Below, one piece after another: positions 44,323 through 55,958 of a stretch of DNA of 64,000 bases (position 1 is its first letter; each line of letters begins with the position of its first letter). Source of the DNA: Carya illinoinensis (lineage: Eukaryota; Streptophyta; Magnoliopsida; Fagales; Juglandaceae); the NCBI RefSeq assembly GCF_018687715.1, contig NC_056758.1, positions 7,648,501 through 7,712,500 of the forward strand, read 5' to 3'. The notes under the pieces are model-generated. The model worked only from the letters and a program-made list of their open reading frames with translations. It did no database searches and was not told the DNA's origin. The position numbers and the translations under genes were made by a program.

Positions 44323-44448
44323 TCATGAAAAAACATAAAACCAGTAGAGGAAGACAACAGAGAAGGACTGAACCAAGTGGGACCTGCGCCGGAGGGTGGA
44401 GTTTATCATAAACCCAGAAAGGAGGATTTCACTGACTACCGGAGACAT
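44323..44448 (-). CDS. Sucrose-control (SC) conserved-peptide uORF in the bZIP leader
   Basis: 41 codons plus TGA, starting MSPVVSEILLSGFMINSTLR and ending LVQSFSVVFLYWFYVFS. The C-terminal RRRSHLVQSFSVVFLYWFY segment is the hallmark of the SC-peptide found in the leaders of plant S1 bZIP mRNAs (Arabidopsis bZIP1, 2, 11, 44, 53). In that family the nascent peptide stalls ribosomes when sucrose is high and lowers translation of the main ORF. Length, position (stop 147 nt before the bZIP ATG) and strand all fit. The function here is inferred from the family. Confidence 0.95.
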   Translation of the reverse strand: MSPVVSEILLSGFMINSTLRRRSHLVQSFSVVFLYWFYVFS

Positions 44449-44461
44449 GAGTCACAAACAT
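44429..44461 (-). CDS. Short uORF overlapping the start of the SC-uORF
   Basis: ATG at 44461-44459, ten codons (MFVTHVSGSQ), TGA at 44431-44429. It is in a different frame and overlaps the first codons of the SC-uORF, so ribosomes using it would bypass the SC start unless scanning is leaky. A further two-codon ATG-AAT-TAA at 44326-44318 overlaps the SC stop codon. Multiple leader ORFs are normal for bZIP11-type transcripts. Confidence 0.55.
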   Translation of the reverse strand: MFVTHVSGSQ

Positions 44462-44701
44462 CAAGCACAAGATATTTTGCATTAAACAAAAAAAAAAAAT
44501 GTGATAGCTAAGAATTAAGAAAGATGGAGATCTTTTGCAGAGAGGGATATGGGTTTCTAATGATAGAGTTTCAGTCTTAGATCTAGAGGAGAAGGCCAGC
44601 CTGAAGAGAATCAGATCAAAGGCAGAGGAAGAGAGGCCTAAAATTTTTGAGGGGGAAGAAGATGGAGAAGGGGAAGAGGTTTTGCAGGGTGTTGCTGGCC
44701 G

Positions 44702-44709
44702 ATTTTATA
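44702..44709 (-). promoter_or_regulatory. TATA box of the bZIP gene
   Basis: The minus strand reads GTCTATAAAATCGG. Transcription would start near 44670, giving a leader of ~500 nt that contains the uORFs, the usual arrangement for S1 bZIPs. The leader has a CT-rich stretch (44580-44700). Confidence 0.6.
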
Positions 44710-45654
44710 GACCAAAAACCGCCCACTTGTAACTAAATTATTTGAAAAAATAAAGCAATTGGGTCTATAGAATATAAAAATACAAGACAAAGAAAGCATG
44801 ATAAATTTTGTATTTTGTATTGAACTGCAGACCTAGCTGTTGATACTTTGACGGGTCCTGTTCACGCGCATGCGCGAAGGGAAGCTGCCAAGCTACTTCT
44901 CTTTCTTTCTGATAAAATATATTAACATTCAGTTTTTTGAGAAAAATATTAAAATATAAATATTTAAATAATATTAAAATATTACTCCACACAAATTGAC
45001 CTGATTTTACAATTAGAAATGATAGATGCAGTCTACAAATGTAAACACTAAACAGGATGCAAACAATTATATGAAATGAATAAATTTTTTTTTTTTCATG
45101 TAAATATTATATTAATTCACTTTTTTTTAAAATGATTACATACCATTTATACCATCATGACTTCAAATATTATTTTTCTTTTACAATTTAATCCATCCGG
45201 ACAAGCCATCTTCTTGACCCAAGCCCAATATATTTTCCGTCCGTGTCCCCTGTGCAGTTGCATGTTAATCCTTTACTTGTTTACATGAAAAGAAAAGAAA
45301 GGCCGCAAAGGCATGTCTGTGGGCTGATTCTTTTAAAATCCTTCCTCAAACGTATAAAAAATAAAATAAAAGAAAAGAAAGCTAGCTAAAGATGTCAGTC
45401 ATGGTACATGCAGTCACCAGTGTACTATACTGCACGTATCTATGGCAATCTGGGTGGCTCAGAAATCAGAATGCACATGCATGCATCCATTTCAGACTTC
45501 TCATGAACAATGGTCCCCTTCAATTATGTCACGGTCTTCGATCTCTTGTTCCGAGCATGTACATTCCAGCTCCTAAAGTTGCCCTACCTTTCGTTTGATC
45601 TTTCTATTTTAATTTCGTCTTATTTTCACTTTCCAGGAGATTATATATGTAGGT
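44710..45654. other. bZIP upstream region
   Basis: No gene. GCGCATGCGCGAAGG near 44867 is a short palindromic GC island in AT-rich DNA. Confidence 0.4.
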
Positions 45655-45855
45655 GGTTCTGTTTGGATTCTAAGGCTCTTACAGATGAAATGAGATACTT
45701 TAAATAATAATAAATAAAATATTATTATAATATAATTTTTTAATATTAATTTTATATTAAAATTTGAAAAAGTTAGATTGTTTATTATATTTTGGATTGT
45801 AATGATGAGTTGAGATGAGATGAGATTTTTAATTTTAGTTAACCAAACAAAGCCT
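45655..45855. repeat. MITE family A, well-preserved copy
   Basis: Begins GTTCTGTTTGGATTCTAAGG and ends GATGAGTTGAGATGAGATGA then TTAACCAAACAAAGCCTTA. The core carries TTTGAAAAAGTTAGATTGTT and TATATTTTGGATTGTAATGA. The GTTTGG / CCAAAC borders are inverted. Confidence 0.85.
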
Positions 45856-48577
45856 TAAGAGTAATATCTTAGATCATTTATAAATAATATTAAACTAATT
45901 TATAAAAAATAGTGAATAATTTATAAATAACAATAAACTGTTTGTTAATAGTAATGAAGTGGTTTGAAAATATATAAAAACAATTATATTTAAAAAAAAA
46001 AAAAAAGTAAATTGAGAGAAATTGGAGCTAGATTATTATTGTGATCATTATATTGTTAGCTGTGATTCTTTTTAAATTATGTTTTTGTGATGACGACATG
46101 ATGAGTCTCCCTTCAAACTTGTAAAAATGACACGCTTTCATTTCAAAAGTTAATATTGAGCCCAAAACCCATTAATTTTATACATATGCAAGGTCAATAT
46201 TTAGTGTGTACACACACGTGTGTGTGTATGAGAGATCAGCTACTCGTCAGCCATTGTTCATCTAGCGTGGGTTTGGCTACAAAAGAATAGGACATCTCTT
46301 GTTAAAGAATTATCGGTAATGATTGTTTGTTAGTAACCCAGCTACTTAATAACTTTCTTGATCTCTTACATGTCCTAACACATTTCATCCCCTCTAAATA
46401 TTTATTAAACATATTTATTCATTAAATATAATAGCTTATATCAAATATATTTATATCTTTTGATTTTATAATATTTATAATAAATAATATATTATATACC
46501 AGCATATAATAAATAACCTAACAAATGCAAGTGCATTCTCATTGGAATCTTTAAACTTACTTTTAAGAAAATTTGGACAAAACATTTATATGAGTAATGC
46601 TAGGTATATTTTAGAGTGTATAAATTTTGCACATTTAAAAATAAAAAATGAGTTTTAAAATTAAAAATATAATTTTTTAAATAAATCTCAAATTTATCTT
46701 TTTTTTTTCCAAAGAAAATGCAAGATTTGCACCTCCCAAAATTAAAATCGCAAATATTATTTTTAAAGTTAGAGGGGGATGAAATATTTTGGGCACTTCG
46801 TATATGAAAGTTATTAAGTGACAATATGGAAGATTTTGATTTGACCAAAATGAGTGCAAGCGCACGCTGAGAGAAAAGAAAATAGGAAAGAATTTAGAGG
46901 GCTAGGATTGCTTATTGGTAGCCAATCATGACCATTAATTCTTTAACAAGAGATTTCTTGTTCTTTTTGCACAGGACACAAGCCAAACCCATCGAACATC
47001 ACACACCTAACCTTGCTTTTTGTTTTTGTTTTTTTCTTCCTTACTAGTTGAAACGAGCATTTTTACATTTACCCCATTTTAAAATTTCTCTCACCCGCGT
47101 TTGCCCAGCTTGGCCTTGCAAGGTGTAAACGACCTCTTTGCTCAGCTTCGTTTTCCTCTTCTTTTCTCCTTAGAGGAAGTTGGAGATTGCAGAGAACTGC
47201 ATAAGTATCTCCATCGAGATAGACTTAAAGCCCAAAAGAGCAAGAGTTATTGTCATGGGAAATTGCTTTGTAGCTCCGGTGAGTAACTACCATGTCCAAG
47301 CACCACCAAACCTTCTAGCCCATCTAGTAGGTACATGTAACAACCAATATGCCGTTTAAGGGTTTTTTAAAAATGTTATTATTATTATTATTTTTTATGA
47401 ATACATGTATTTGGTGAATGATCATGTAGACTACATCTTATAATGTGATTAGCCACCATTCGAACAAAACTGCTCTTCTATAAATAGAGCTCTTTGATGA
47501 GAGAATAGAGAGGGAAAAGAATATGGAAGAGATTGGAAGCAAAGAAAAATAGAGTTAAGAAAGGGAATTGTGTGTTTGAAATTGGATTATAAAAGGATCA
47601 TCTGCAAAATGCACAAGAGGTAAATGATATTGAGTTCTTGAAGCATTAGTATGATCAGTCAATATAATTAGTCATGATGTCAAGATCTCAGCTTGAAATT
47701 TATGAAAAAACTTATGTTTATCATGTTCACTTTGTAATGGATTCCTTATTGAGTTTTTGATTCATTTTAATTTTATTTTACGTTTTAAAAAATCTCTCAT
47801 ATTAGGATAATGATTAGTACAAGCAGGCAGACCAAGTTTAGAAGGAGCATAATATGAACTTAGAGACTTTAATATTGTGTGGCTATCTTTTTCTCTTTAT
47901 TGGTTGGGATTATGGTGATGTTTTGTTTAAGACATGACATTATTTTATCAACTCTTTATGTAATAAGCAATGTTTTATTTATATTCGCAAGTCTCTTGTC
48001 TGGCCATATGTATGTATATAGGTGACATCCCTTACTTAACCACTAGTGGGGAAGGGGGTGTTATAGTATACCCCTTCTAAATTTACCAATCAATTCTCCA
48101 TTTCTCCTTTTTTCCTTCCATAATTTGTCAGATTCTTGACTTTTGTTATTTTTTGTGATCTTCCTTCTCATATCTCCTTTTTATTTGTTCATGAAAATTT
48201 CTCAAAAAAAGCACTATCGAAGTTTCTAACACTCATTTTGTTTGTAATAGGATTGGAGATTCAAGCAATAGGATTTTGGGTAAAATTCGTTTCACAAAGA
48301 AGAGGGGAGAAGAGGAGTGTTCGGGCAAAAGACAAGGATTTTGGGACGAGAGAGAAGAATCGGTTCTTTTATTAGTCAATCTGGTTTTGCCACATATAGT
48401 GTGGGGTGTAAAAGGACTAAACCGACAGATGAAAAGATTTATTCTATATGTGTGTGTGTGGATACATTCATGTTTCATTATTAATTACGGGAATTAATCA
48501 AAAGATGAAACACCTACGCATCATTTTGTCTAATTTAATTGCTTTCATAAACTTCTGCTAACACTTTTTCCTTCCTT

Positions 48578-48579
<2 letters not shown>
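45856..48579. other. Intergenic, no supported gene
   Basis: At 47255 ATGGGAAATTGCTTTGTAGC, followed by GTGAGT at ~47279, looks like a small first exon with a myristoylation-type MGNC start, but no downstream exons were found. A (GT)n run near 46214. The rest is AT-rich. Confidence 0.4.

Positions 48580-48658
<79 letters not shown>
48580..48658. repeat. Long (TC)n microsatellite
   Basis: About 39 uninterrupted TC units, the longest simple repeat in the window. Open frames through it (poly Arg-Glu) are artefacts. A second (GA)n run lies at 48806-48830. Confidence 0.97.
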
Positions 48659-48662
<4 letters not shown>

Positions 48663-48914
48663 TTTGAAGGCGAAGGAAAGTCCTAGTGAGTTTAAGTAAC
48701 TTAATAATGATAAAAGAGCACATCAATCCCATGCTTAGATGATCGATGCTATATATATATATATGTCTTATATATTAAAAGCGGCTATTGGTAAATGTAG
48801 GGATGTAGAGAGAGAGAGAGAGAGAGAGAGGCGGTGGAGGTCACTGGAGTGAGAGAAGGGAAGATGCCATGGGGGAAGGACGACACGGTGAGAGAGGGGG
48901 AGAAAGAATGAGAA

Positions 48915-49130
48915 TTAGTTTGGTTTGTCTACTAAGAATTTTGAGATGAGAATTTTGAGTTTTAAGATAAAATATTAAAATATTATATTGAAATTTGAAA
49001 AAATTAAATTAAAATTTGAAAAAATTGTATTGTTTATTATATTTTGTATGAAAATTTGAGAAAATTGTAATGATGAGATGAAAATTTTAAGTTTGAGATG
49101 AGAATTTTAACTTATCAAACCAAACCGTTT
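48915..49130. repeat. MITE family A copy with clear terminal inverted repeats
   Basis: Starts TAGTTTGGTTTGTCTAC and ends TTATCAAACCAAACCG, giving inverted GTTTGGTTTG / CAAACCAAAC. The interior has TTTGAAAAAATTAAATTAAA, TTGTATTGTTTATTATATTT and GTAATGATGAGATG. Confidence 0.85.
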
Positions 49131-50026
49131 TGGGCAATCTTATCTCAGCCCTACGCATGTCCCATTTTTAATATAAGGGTGAAAATAATACATGAAGAAA
49201 TAAGAGAGGAAGAGATAGACAAAATATATAAGGAAGGGAAATACACTAAATTTTAAAACAAAAATTTTATTCTTGATCCAAAAATTATATTCTTCATCAT
49301 AAAATAAAATAATGAATTTTAATAAATATTTCTTAGGCAAAATAAAATCATCTAATAAGAAGAGTTTTTAACATAAAATAAAACCATGAACATTAAATAA
49401 TATTTCAAAAAATTAAAATAAAATAAATTTTAAAACTATATTATTTTCAGGTTCTAAAATTTGAAGAGACTTACTTGAAGAATAGGCTTGGTTCATTAAC
49501 ACAAAAAATACTCCATTTAAAATAATTTTAGACTTTTAAAATATTTGAAAGGTTTTCAAACACTTGGCTCAATTAAAAAATCATGCACTAAATTTAAAAT
49601 AAATATTTGAGGTAGCATTATTTTTCTCCAAGATTCCTAAAATTCTAAATTTATTTCATATATGAACATTTATCGTATCTGCAAACCATTGTGAAGGCTT
49701 CAAAGAAGAATGGATCATACATCTTGGTAAAGAATTAGATGAATTCTAGCAACAACAGCATAAGAGATTCAATGTCCCCTCCATCCACCGAGTGACTTAA
49801 TAAACATCCAATCTAGATATATTTTTCCCTCGAACTATTAAAAAAATTTTACTTAAAAAAGCTTTTGCCTTGTATATGCTGTTGTTTAGAATATATTTTT
49901 GAAGAGTTTTTTATTTACTTTTTTTATACATGTTATGAGATGATGATTTTTTTTTTATTTAGAATATTTTACTTAATATTTTTTATTTTTTAAATAAATT
50001 GCTACTATAATCTATTTTTGTGAATA
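49131..50026. other. Intergenic AT-rich DNA
   Basis: Long A/T-rich stretches and short direct repeats of AAAATAAAAT type. No gene recognised. Confidence 0.5.
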
Positions 50027-50034
50027 GATTTTAC

Positions 50035-51069
50035 TAGGGCTGTTCACCTGACCCGACCCGGAGCGGATTAGTGATGTTTCGACCCGACCCATTTTGTTTC
50101 CACTACTGAATAGGACGTCCCGAACCGTTACCCGTTACCCGATTAACCGGCCCATTTTTGTTTTGGGTTTTCTGTTTTAATTTTTTTGGTATGCTATAAG
50201 ACACGTGGCTCATTTCACACCAGATGGCTCTCTCTACTGTACGCGGGGTTGTAGTATTCTTCGTAGGCTTAGGGCTATGGCGATTTCATATTCGGTCTCC
50301 GTGGGACCCTCGTCAAAGGACTAAGGAGGTGTCATTTTCATTGTTGGGGTTGAAGTTGTCGAAGGACCGAGGAGATATCAGAATATTTGGCTTTGAGCTA
50401 GGGTTAGGATTGGGCATCTCTTTGGGTCGCAGAGTGGAAGCAGAGATTCCAGCACAATCAGGCCTCTTCATGGGAGAATCTGCGAATAGTGAAGCCACCA
50501 CTTTCTTCAAATTTTCTCAATTATTTCTTCTTACTGGCTTGTTTAGCTTTCTCCTTAATCCGCGAATAGGGTTTTTTTTTCCCCTTCATATATGTTTTTT
50601 GAGCCCTCCCTTGTTCATGGAATACAATAATCAGTGTAAATTTGAGTGTCCGTTTGACCCATTAGAGTTTCTGCAGTTTATAAAAAAAAAAAAAAAAAAA
50701 AAAAAACCCCGGATTCAGATCATCCATGACTTTCTCGTTGTCACTAATGGTCACTGAAATACGCTGACTCATTTGTTTTGTGTTTATTTGAGATCTTGCG
50801 AATTTTTTTTTGAAGTGACTTCCATTGGGTTTAAGATCATCATGTATTTTCAGATCTCGCCAACGGTCACTGAAATGCTTGCCTGCTAGGGTTTACGAGC
50901 AAGAATGAGAGAGTGAGAGAAACGGGGTATCGAGTAATTTTTGATTAAGTCAGAAACGGGTATGGCCATTTCCACTTCCGAAGAACACTGGAATGGTTCG
51001 GATTTTTTGGGTTGAGTCTAGTCGGTTAAATCGGCCAGTTCGGGTCAGCAGTTTATTTGTTCACCCTTA
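50035..51069. mobile_element. Non-autonomous hAT-type element, 1,035 bp, with 8-bp TSD
   Basis: Starts TAGGGCTGTTCACCTGACCC and ends CAGTTTATTTGTTCACCCTTA. The termini are imperfectly inverted (TAGGGCTG / TAAGGGTG). It is flanked by identical GATTTTAC at 50027-50034 and 51070-51077, the 8-bp duplication expected of hAT insertions. Subterminal GACCCGACCC words occur near both ends. An open frame at 50224-50757 has no transposase signature, and an A-run lies at 50681-50706. It would need a transposase in trans. Confidence 0.88.
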
Positions 51070-51077
51070 GATTTTAC

Positions 51078-53160
51078 CTTTTGGCAGATTTTTTTATAAA
51101 ATAGATTAATCTATATATGTTAATTGAGAATGGAAACTACATATTTTCATTGGTTCTGAATTAATGAGCATTAATTTTAAATTAGAGCCTCAGTCACACC
51201 ACATATCATATATAATTTTTTTTCTCTTACCAAATGTGTGGTATATGAATGATGACTAGAAGAATTTAATTAGTTTAAAGAGAATAAAACTAAAAAATAT
51301 TTTAAAAAATAAATAAAAAGAATAGTGTGGTGAATAGTGCACACTTAAAAGGGAATTAACAAAAGTGAATTACTTAAAAGAGAGTTAACAAAACAGAGTT
51401 TGGCACATGCATGTGCAGGCCACGATGTGTCTATAACACTAAATGAGTGCAATACTCTCTCTTTATCTTATCAACTTGTGTGACACATTATTCAAGGTTC
51501 TCTAATAAGATGTCATAAGATCCGATCTCCAAATAGGAGAACCAATTTCAAACCCCCACCGTCTCTATATATAAAAAGTTAAAATTAAAAAAAAAAATAC
51601 TTGGGTGACATATTCATTCTCCACGTTATACTTTAAAAAAAAAAAAAAAAAGTTGAAAAAAAAAGGAAAAAAACAAAACGTAGATAATAATGGCATGAAG
51701 ATCATTTCTTTCCTTTCCCTAAGTTGGAACCAAAAAATGCTATTAAAATGTTGTTAGAACAATTCAGATAATTAGTCTGTTCCATGATTTTGAAAAATGT
51801 TGCAACAAACATGCTAGATATTAAGTCATGAGATTATTGAGCAATCTATGATTTTACATTAAAAAAAAGCGAGCCACTTTAAACCGGTAGGGCTATTATT
51901 TTAGCTTTAACAACCACCAATTAAACTCTACTTAAAGGATTTTAAAGTTGATCACACCCAATAATTTCAAGTTCAAGAATCCTAAAATGTTTTCATCGTT
52001 AAAGCCTATCTTCCAATTTCTATTTTTTAGTATGGGTCTATAGATGCTGTTTTGAAGTTCTCATTCCCACTATCACTTTATGTTTTGAAGTTCCTATCAT
52101 TTTGCAGTCTTTGAAGAGAGAACAGGTTTTTCTTGTATCCATATTCCACAACAACTAAAGTAATACCTAGGTGGCACATTTAGACGCTAGTACTGACCAT
52201 TGGGCTTGCTCAACTAAAGAGATTTAGGATACTAAGATTTGAGTGATGGAAACTTTCTTAAAACCAGAAAAAATTGGAAATAGAATATAGCTTGTAAATC
52301 CCTTTTGTATGGGTCTGATTTAGACATAGGAATATGGGTTTGCATTCTTTTTTTTTTTTTTTTCTATTTTTGTCGGCAACCAAATAGAGTTTCCCATTTT
52401 TCTCCCAACAACGAAACTAAATTACAAAAAGAAAATGAAAAAGAAAAAACAAATAAGTTTACAATGTTTGTTTTCCAAATTGCAAAGAGTGTTAAAAACC
52501 TATTTTAAAGTTCAAAAATGTTTTAAAGTTCAAACCTATTTTGGAAAGCAAATATTAACAAAAAATGGAAAAGAAAAAGGTTGTCGTAGTCTCTTTCTGT
52601 GTTGCCTCTCTGTCTTCTCCTTCTCTATATCCCTTCCCCTTCCAAAAGCAAAACCAAGTCTCTCTGTATTTATCAAAAATGAACACAGCACATCTCCTAT
52701 CTTCTGGTGACAGAGCAAGAGAGTTGGAGGAAAGACAACGAGGATTTTCTTGTTTTTGTCCGAGTGGGGGATAAGAGGTGGGCAAGGAGCTCTAGAGATC
52801 TACGTGTAAGAGGGGGAGCCAGGGCTGCAATGGGCTACGGGGGTTGCAAGTGAGAGGGGGAGCAACGGGCTACAATGGGGGATTGTGAGATCTAGAGAGG
52901 GGGAGCAGGTTTTTCTGATGTGCGGTCACGTTGTAGTTCCAATTAAAAGGATAAGTGGCATTAATATATTGGAAGGCTGTTTTTCGATGGAGGGCAGACG
53001 AACCGATTATAAGATTTTCTCTAAAAAAATAATCTTAAGCTCAAACCCAAATTACTTTTAACTCCCCTTTCCACATAATCATATGAATTTAATTCATTTA
53101 GTAAGTCGTCCAATACTTTTTCTCATGTATGAGATAGACCCCCTTCGTTAGTGATATTAT
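51078..53160. other. Intergenic, unrecognised
   Basis: AT-rich to 52300, then 52310-52920 is more complex with a T-run (52349-52364) and G-rich repeats (GAGGGGGAGC, GGGCTACAATGGG twice). Open frames there lack domains. No gene is supported. Confidence 0.4.
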
Positions 53161-53164
53161 GTAA

Positions 53165-53420
53165 TAATAGTTAAATGAAAATAAGCGGTGCTACTCTACC
53201 GCCTGAGTAGCATCGCTCATTATTACTACTAGTACATTTTTAACTTTTTTTTTCCTTCTTTTTTCACATTTTTTAATATATTTAAATATTTTTAAAAAAA
53301 TAAAAAAATGCACCAATACACTTAAAATTATTTCCTTAATCATTAAATAAAAAAAATTAAAAAAAATTAAAATGACAAGCGGTACACTTCAAGTAGCAAA
53401 GTAGTGTTTCTCAATGAAAA
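53165..53420. repeat. Repeat family C, copy 1
   Basis: Shares with 54985-55215 the order: GTGCTA near the start, T-rich TTTTTTTTCTTTTCA, TTTTTTNATNTATTTAAATA, AAAAAATNCACNAATA, CTTAATCATTAA, AAAAAATTAAAAAAAATTAA and AAGTGG/AAGCGG near the end. ~250 bp, non-coding. Confidence 0.65.
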
Positions 53421-54642
53421 TATAGGGTTACTTAGATCATCTACTGATCTTGATGCTATATTAACCTTTTGGGGGCAAAACCCCGCACACAATTATGTAT
53501 ATGTACGTCTACCATATATATAAATGCCAATGTAGTAGGAACAGTGTTTTGTTTGATAATTTTTTATTCCAATTTTGCCCCTAATTGTAATTTTTCTTTC
53601 CACTTTCAATTTTCCAGTTTTGTACCTCTTTGCCCTCAGTTTTATTGTTTCTGACGATTTTGTTCCTAATTTTGCATTTGTTTTCCCCTTCTGTCCTTTG
53701 CCTCCGTTACATTCTGCTCCTTTTTTAACGGTTTTGCCCATATCTTCTCTTCAATTCTTTACGATTTTGCCCTTACATTTTTCTTTTTTAACTTTTTAAT
53801 GCATCGGTTCCCTTTTTAAGCTTGTGTTTTGATTGCGTATATATGGTTCTGCCCATTTATTTTGACGTTGTCTTTTTCGCTGCTTCCACCAGACTATATC
53901 TATAAAATTATTGAGAAATAATATTTACAATCGTAATTATACAAGCGCTATGTAATATTTAAAAATAAATAAATTAATACGAGAGCCACATGAAAAAAAT
54001 TAACTTTTTAATTATTGATCTCACTTTTTTTCAAAACGACTGCGTGATATTTGCATACTTCACGACTATACATAATATTACTCAAAATCATTTATTTATT
54101 ATAAAAAATACCCTTATCCTCTTGCATGTTTATCCTAGATTGTAACTACTGCTTGCTGTGCAATCATTTATTTTTTTCAAGATTTTATCTACCGCTTGGT
54201 ATAAAAGTTTGAGAAATTTTATTTACAATTCCTAAGTGGAGACTGCATGTGCAGACCCTTTATTAAAAAAGAAAAAAATATCATTTTAGAAATGATATTT
54301 TAGTAATTTAAAAAAAAATTTAAACACAAAATTGCCTATGCTTACATTGCAGTCTCTAAATAAGGACTGTACGTAGCATTGCTCTAAAAGTTTATCTGCC
54401 GCATGAGTTTATCTACCGCTTCGTATAAAAGTTATTATCTTGTTCAATCGATACTACTCGCTATCTCATAAAATCTTAAATCTTCATCATTTTCTTTATT
54501 TCAACTATAAACATTGATAAATCTGCTTATTTTTTCCTCAGCTTTCGACATCACTCGATATAATTTCTTATGATTGTTCTTCTGAACAAAATACTTCTGA
54601 TTATGTATTCAGTTATTTGCTTTCATGCAATAGTTAGATGTA

Positions 54643-54674
<32 letters not shown>

Positions 54675-54984
54675 CCATGAATTCTTTTCGAATGATTTGC
54701 TTACATGCTGTTGTTGCCTCTTACATCTTGTATTTTGTATTTGCCTTGGCACATATAAATGATTATTGGTATGTTGAGATCTGAAGAACAAAGAAACTAT
54801 TAATTATTTTATTATTATTATTTTTTAAATAAAAGGTGAACAGATTGAATAAAAGAACCAAACTTCTTTGAAGTTTGAACCCAAGTCTTCCATACATTGT
54901 TAGACCATATGAAAGAAATTATGCTTCATATCGACCAACAGAAATCATAGAAGAACATGTATATCTAAGAAAAAAAATAAAACT
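53421..54984. other. Intergenic with repeated TTTTGCCC words
   Basis: 53560-53800 contains irregular repeats of TTTTGCCC / TTTGCCCT every 25-60 bp. About 53900-54090 is an AT-rich block resembling 45060-45180. An A-run of about 26-28 bases lies at 54641-54668. No gene. Confidence 0.4.
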
Positions 54985-55215
54985 AAAGAGTAGTGCTAGG
55001 TTGTCGCACAACAATGACCATTGGGCATTCTGCCTAGCACAAATGCTTTTGTTTTTTTTTTCTTTTCATATTTTTTTATGTATTTAAATATTTAAAAAAA
55101 ATACATTAATATACTAAAAATCAATTCTTTAATCATTAAGTAGAAAAAATTAAAAAAAAATTAATTGATAAGTGGTCTATAAGATTGGGGTGGCACGTTA
55201 GCTTTATTCTTAATG
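54985..55215. repeat. Repeat family C, copy 2
   Basis: See copy 1 at 53165. This copy begins GAGTAGTGCTAGGTTGTCGC and ends GATAAGTGGTCTATAAGATT. Confidence 0.65.
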
Positions 55216-55800
55216 TTTTACTTAGACAAGTGTCAGCGCCATATTATTTTGTTATTATTATTTAATAATTTTTAATATTTCATTTTTTTTTTGTCTTAAT
55301 AATAGTAAAGAAAAAGTTTATGAAAATTTTTGAATTAAATTAAGATAATCTGTTCTTGATTTTTAAACTAAGAGTTAAACAACCTTTTCGAGATAACGAT
55401 GAAATTATAATGTTAAATTTTTTTGGGTGACGTAAATTGGACATGGACATACGTAGATGTATTGATTTGTTTTGTTGTTTATGGTCAAGGCAGAAGACAA
55501 TCCAAAAAAAATTGATGAAGTACTCAAGTCAAGTAAGGAATTCTGATACATCCCCTAATGCACATAAGGCCTCGATTCAATATCAGATAAGATAAGAGTT
55601 GATCTCGATCGTGAGAGATATAATTAAAGGCGGCTGGCGCATGCACATCCTTGCCAATAGTGTGTTTTGTTGTTAACATTATCAGCACGTGCTCATCTTG
55701 TGGTTTATAATATTGCCAGCAAAAGATTTCAACAAAAAAAAAAAAAAAAATCTCCAAAGTTTGACTGTTAGGATTAATTTACAATTCCATCATAAAACGC

Positions 55801-55842
<42 letters not shown>

Positions 55843-55958
55843 TCAGTGCATGGAAGATGGGGAAGCTTCCACTTGGCAAGCAGATAATATATATATATAT
55901 ATATATCTCTTAGGATAAGAGCATACTTCTTTTCTTTTCTTTTCTTTTCTTTTCATCG
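55216..55958. other. Intergenic with poly-T and (TTTTC)n tracts
   Basis: A run of ~35 T at 55804-55838, an (AT)n run at 55888-55906 and (TTTTC)n at 55929-55953. No gene recognised. Confidence 0.6.

Noticed and set aside
47255..47284. Possible first exon with a myristoylation-type MGNC start and GTGAGT donor
   Set aside because: No downstream exons with a kinase, EF-hand or other domain were found within several kilobases.
48535..48732. Minus-strand ORF with Arg-Glu repeats
   Set aside because: It is the translation of a (TC)n microsatellite.
50224..50757. 177-codon ORF inside the hAT-type element
   Set aside because: No transposase motif (no BED finger or hAT dimerisation region); runs into a poly-Lys stretch from an A-run; likely non-coding interior.
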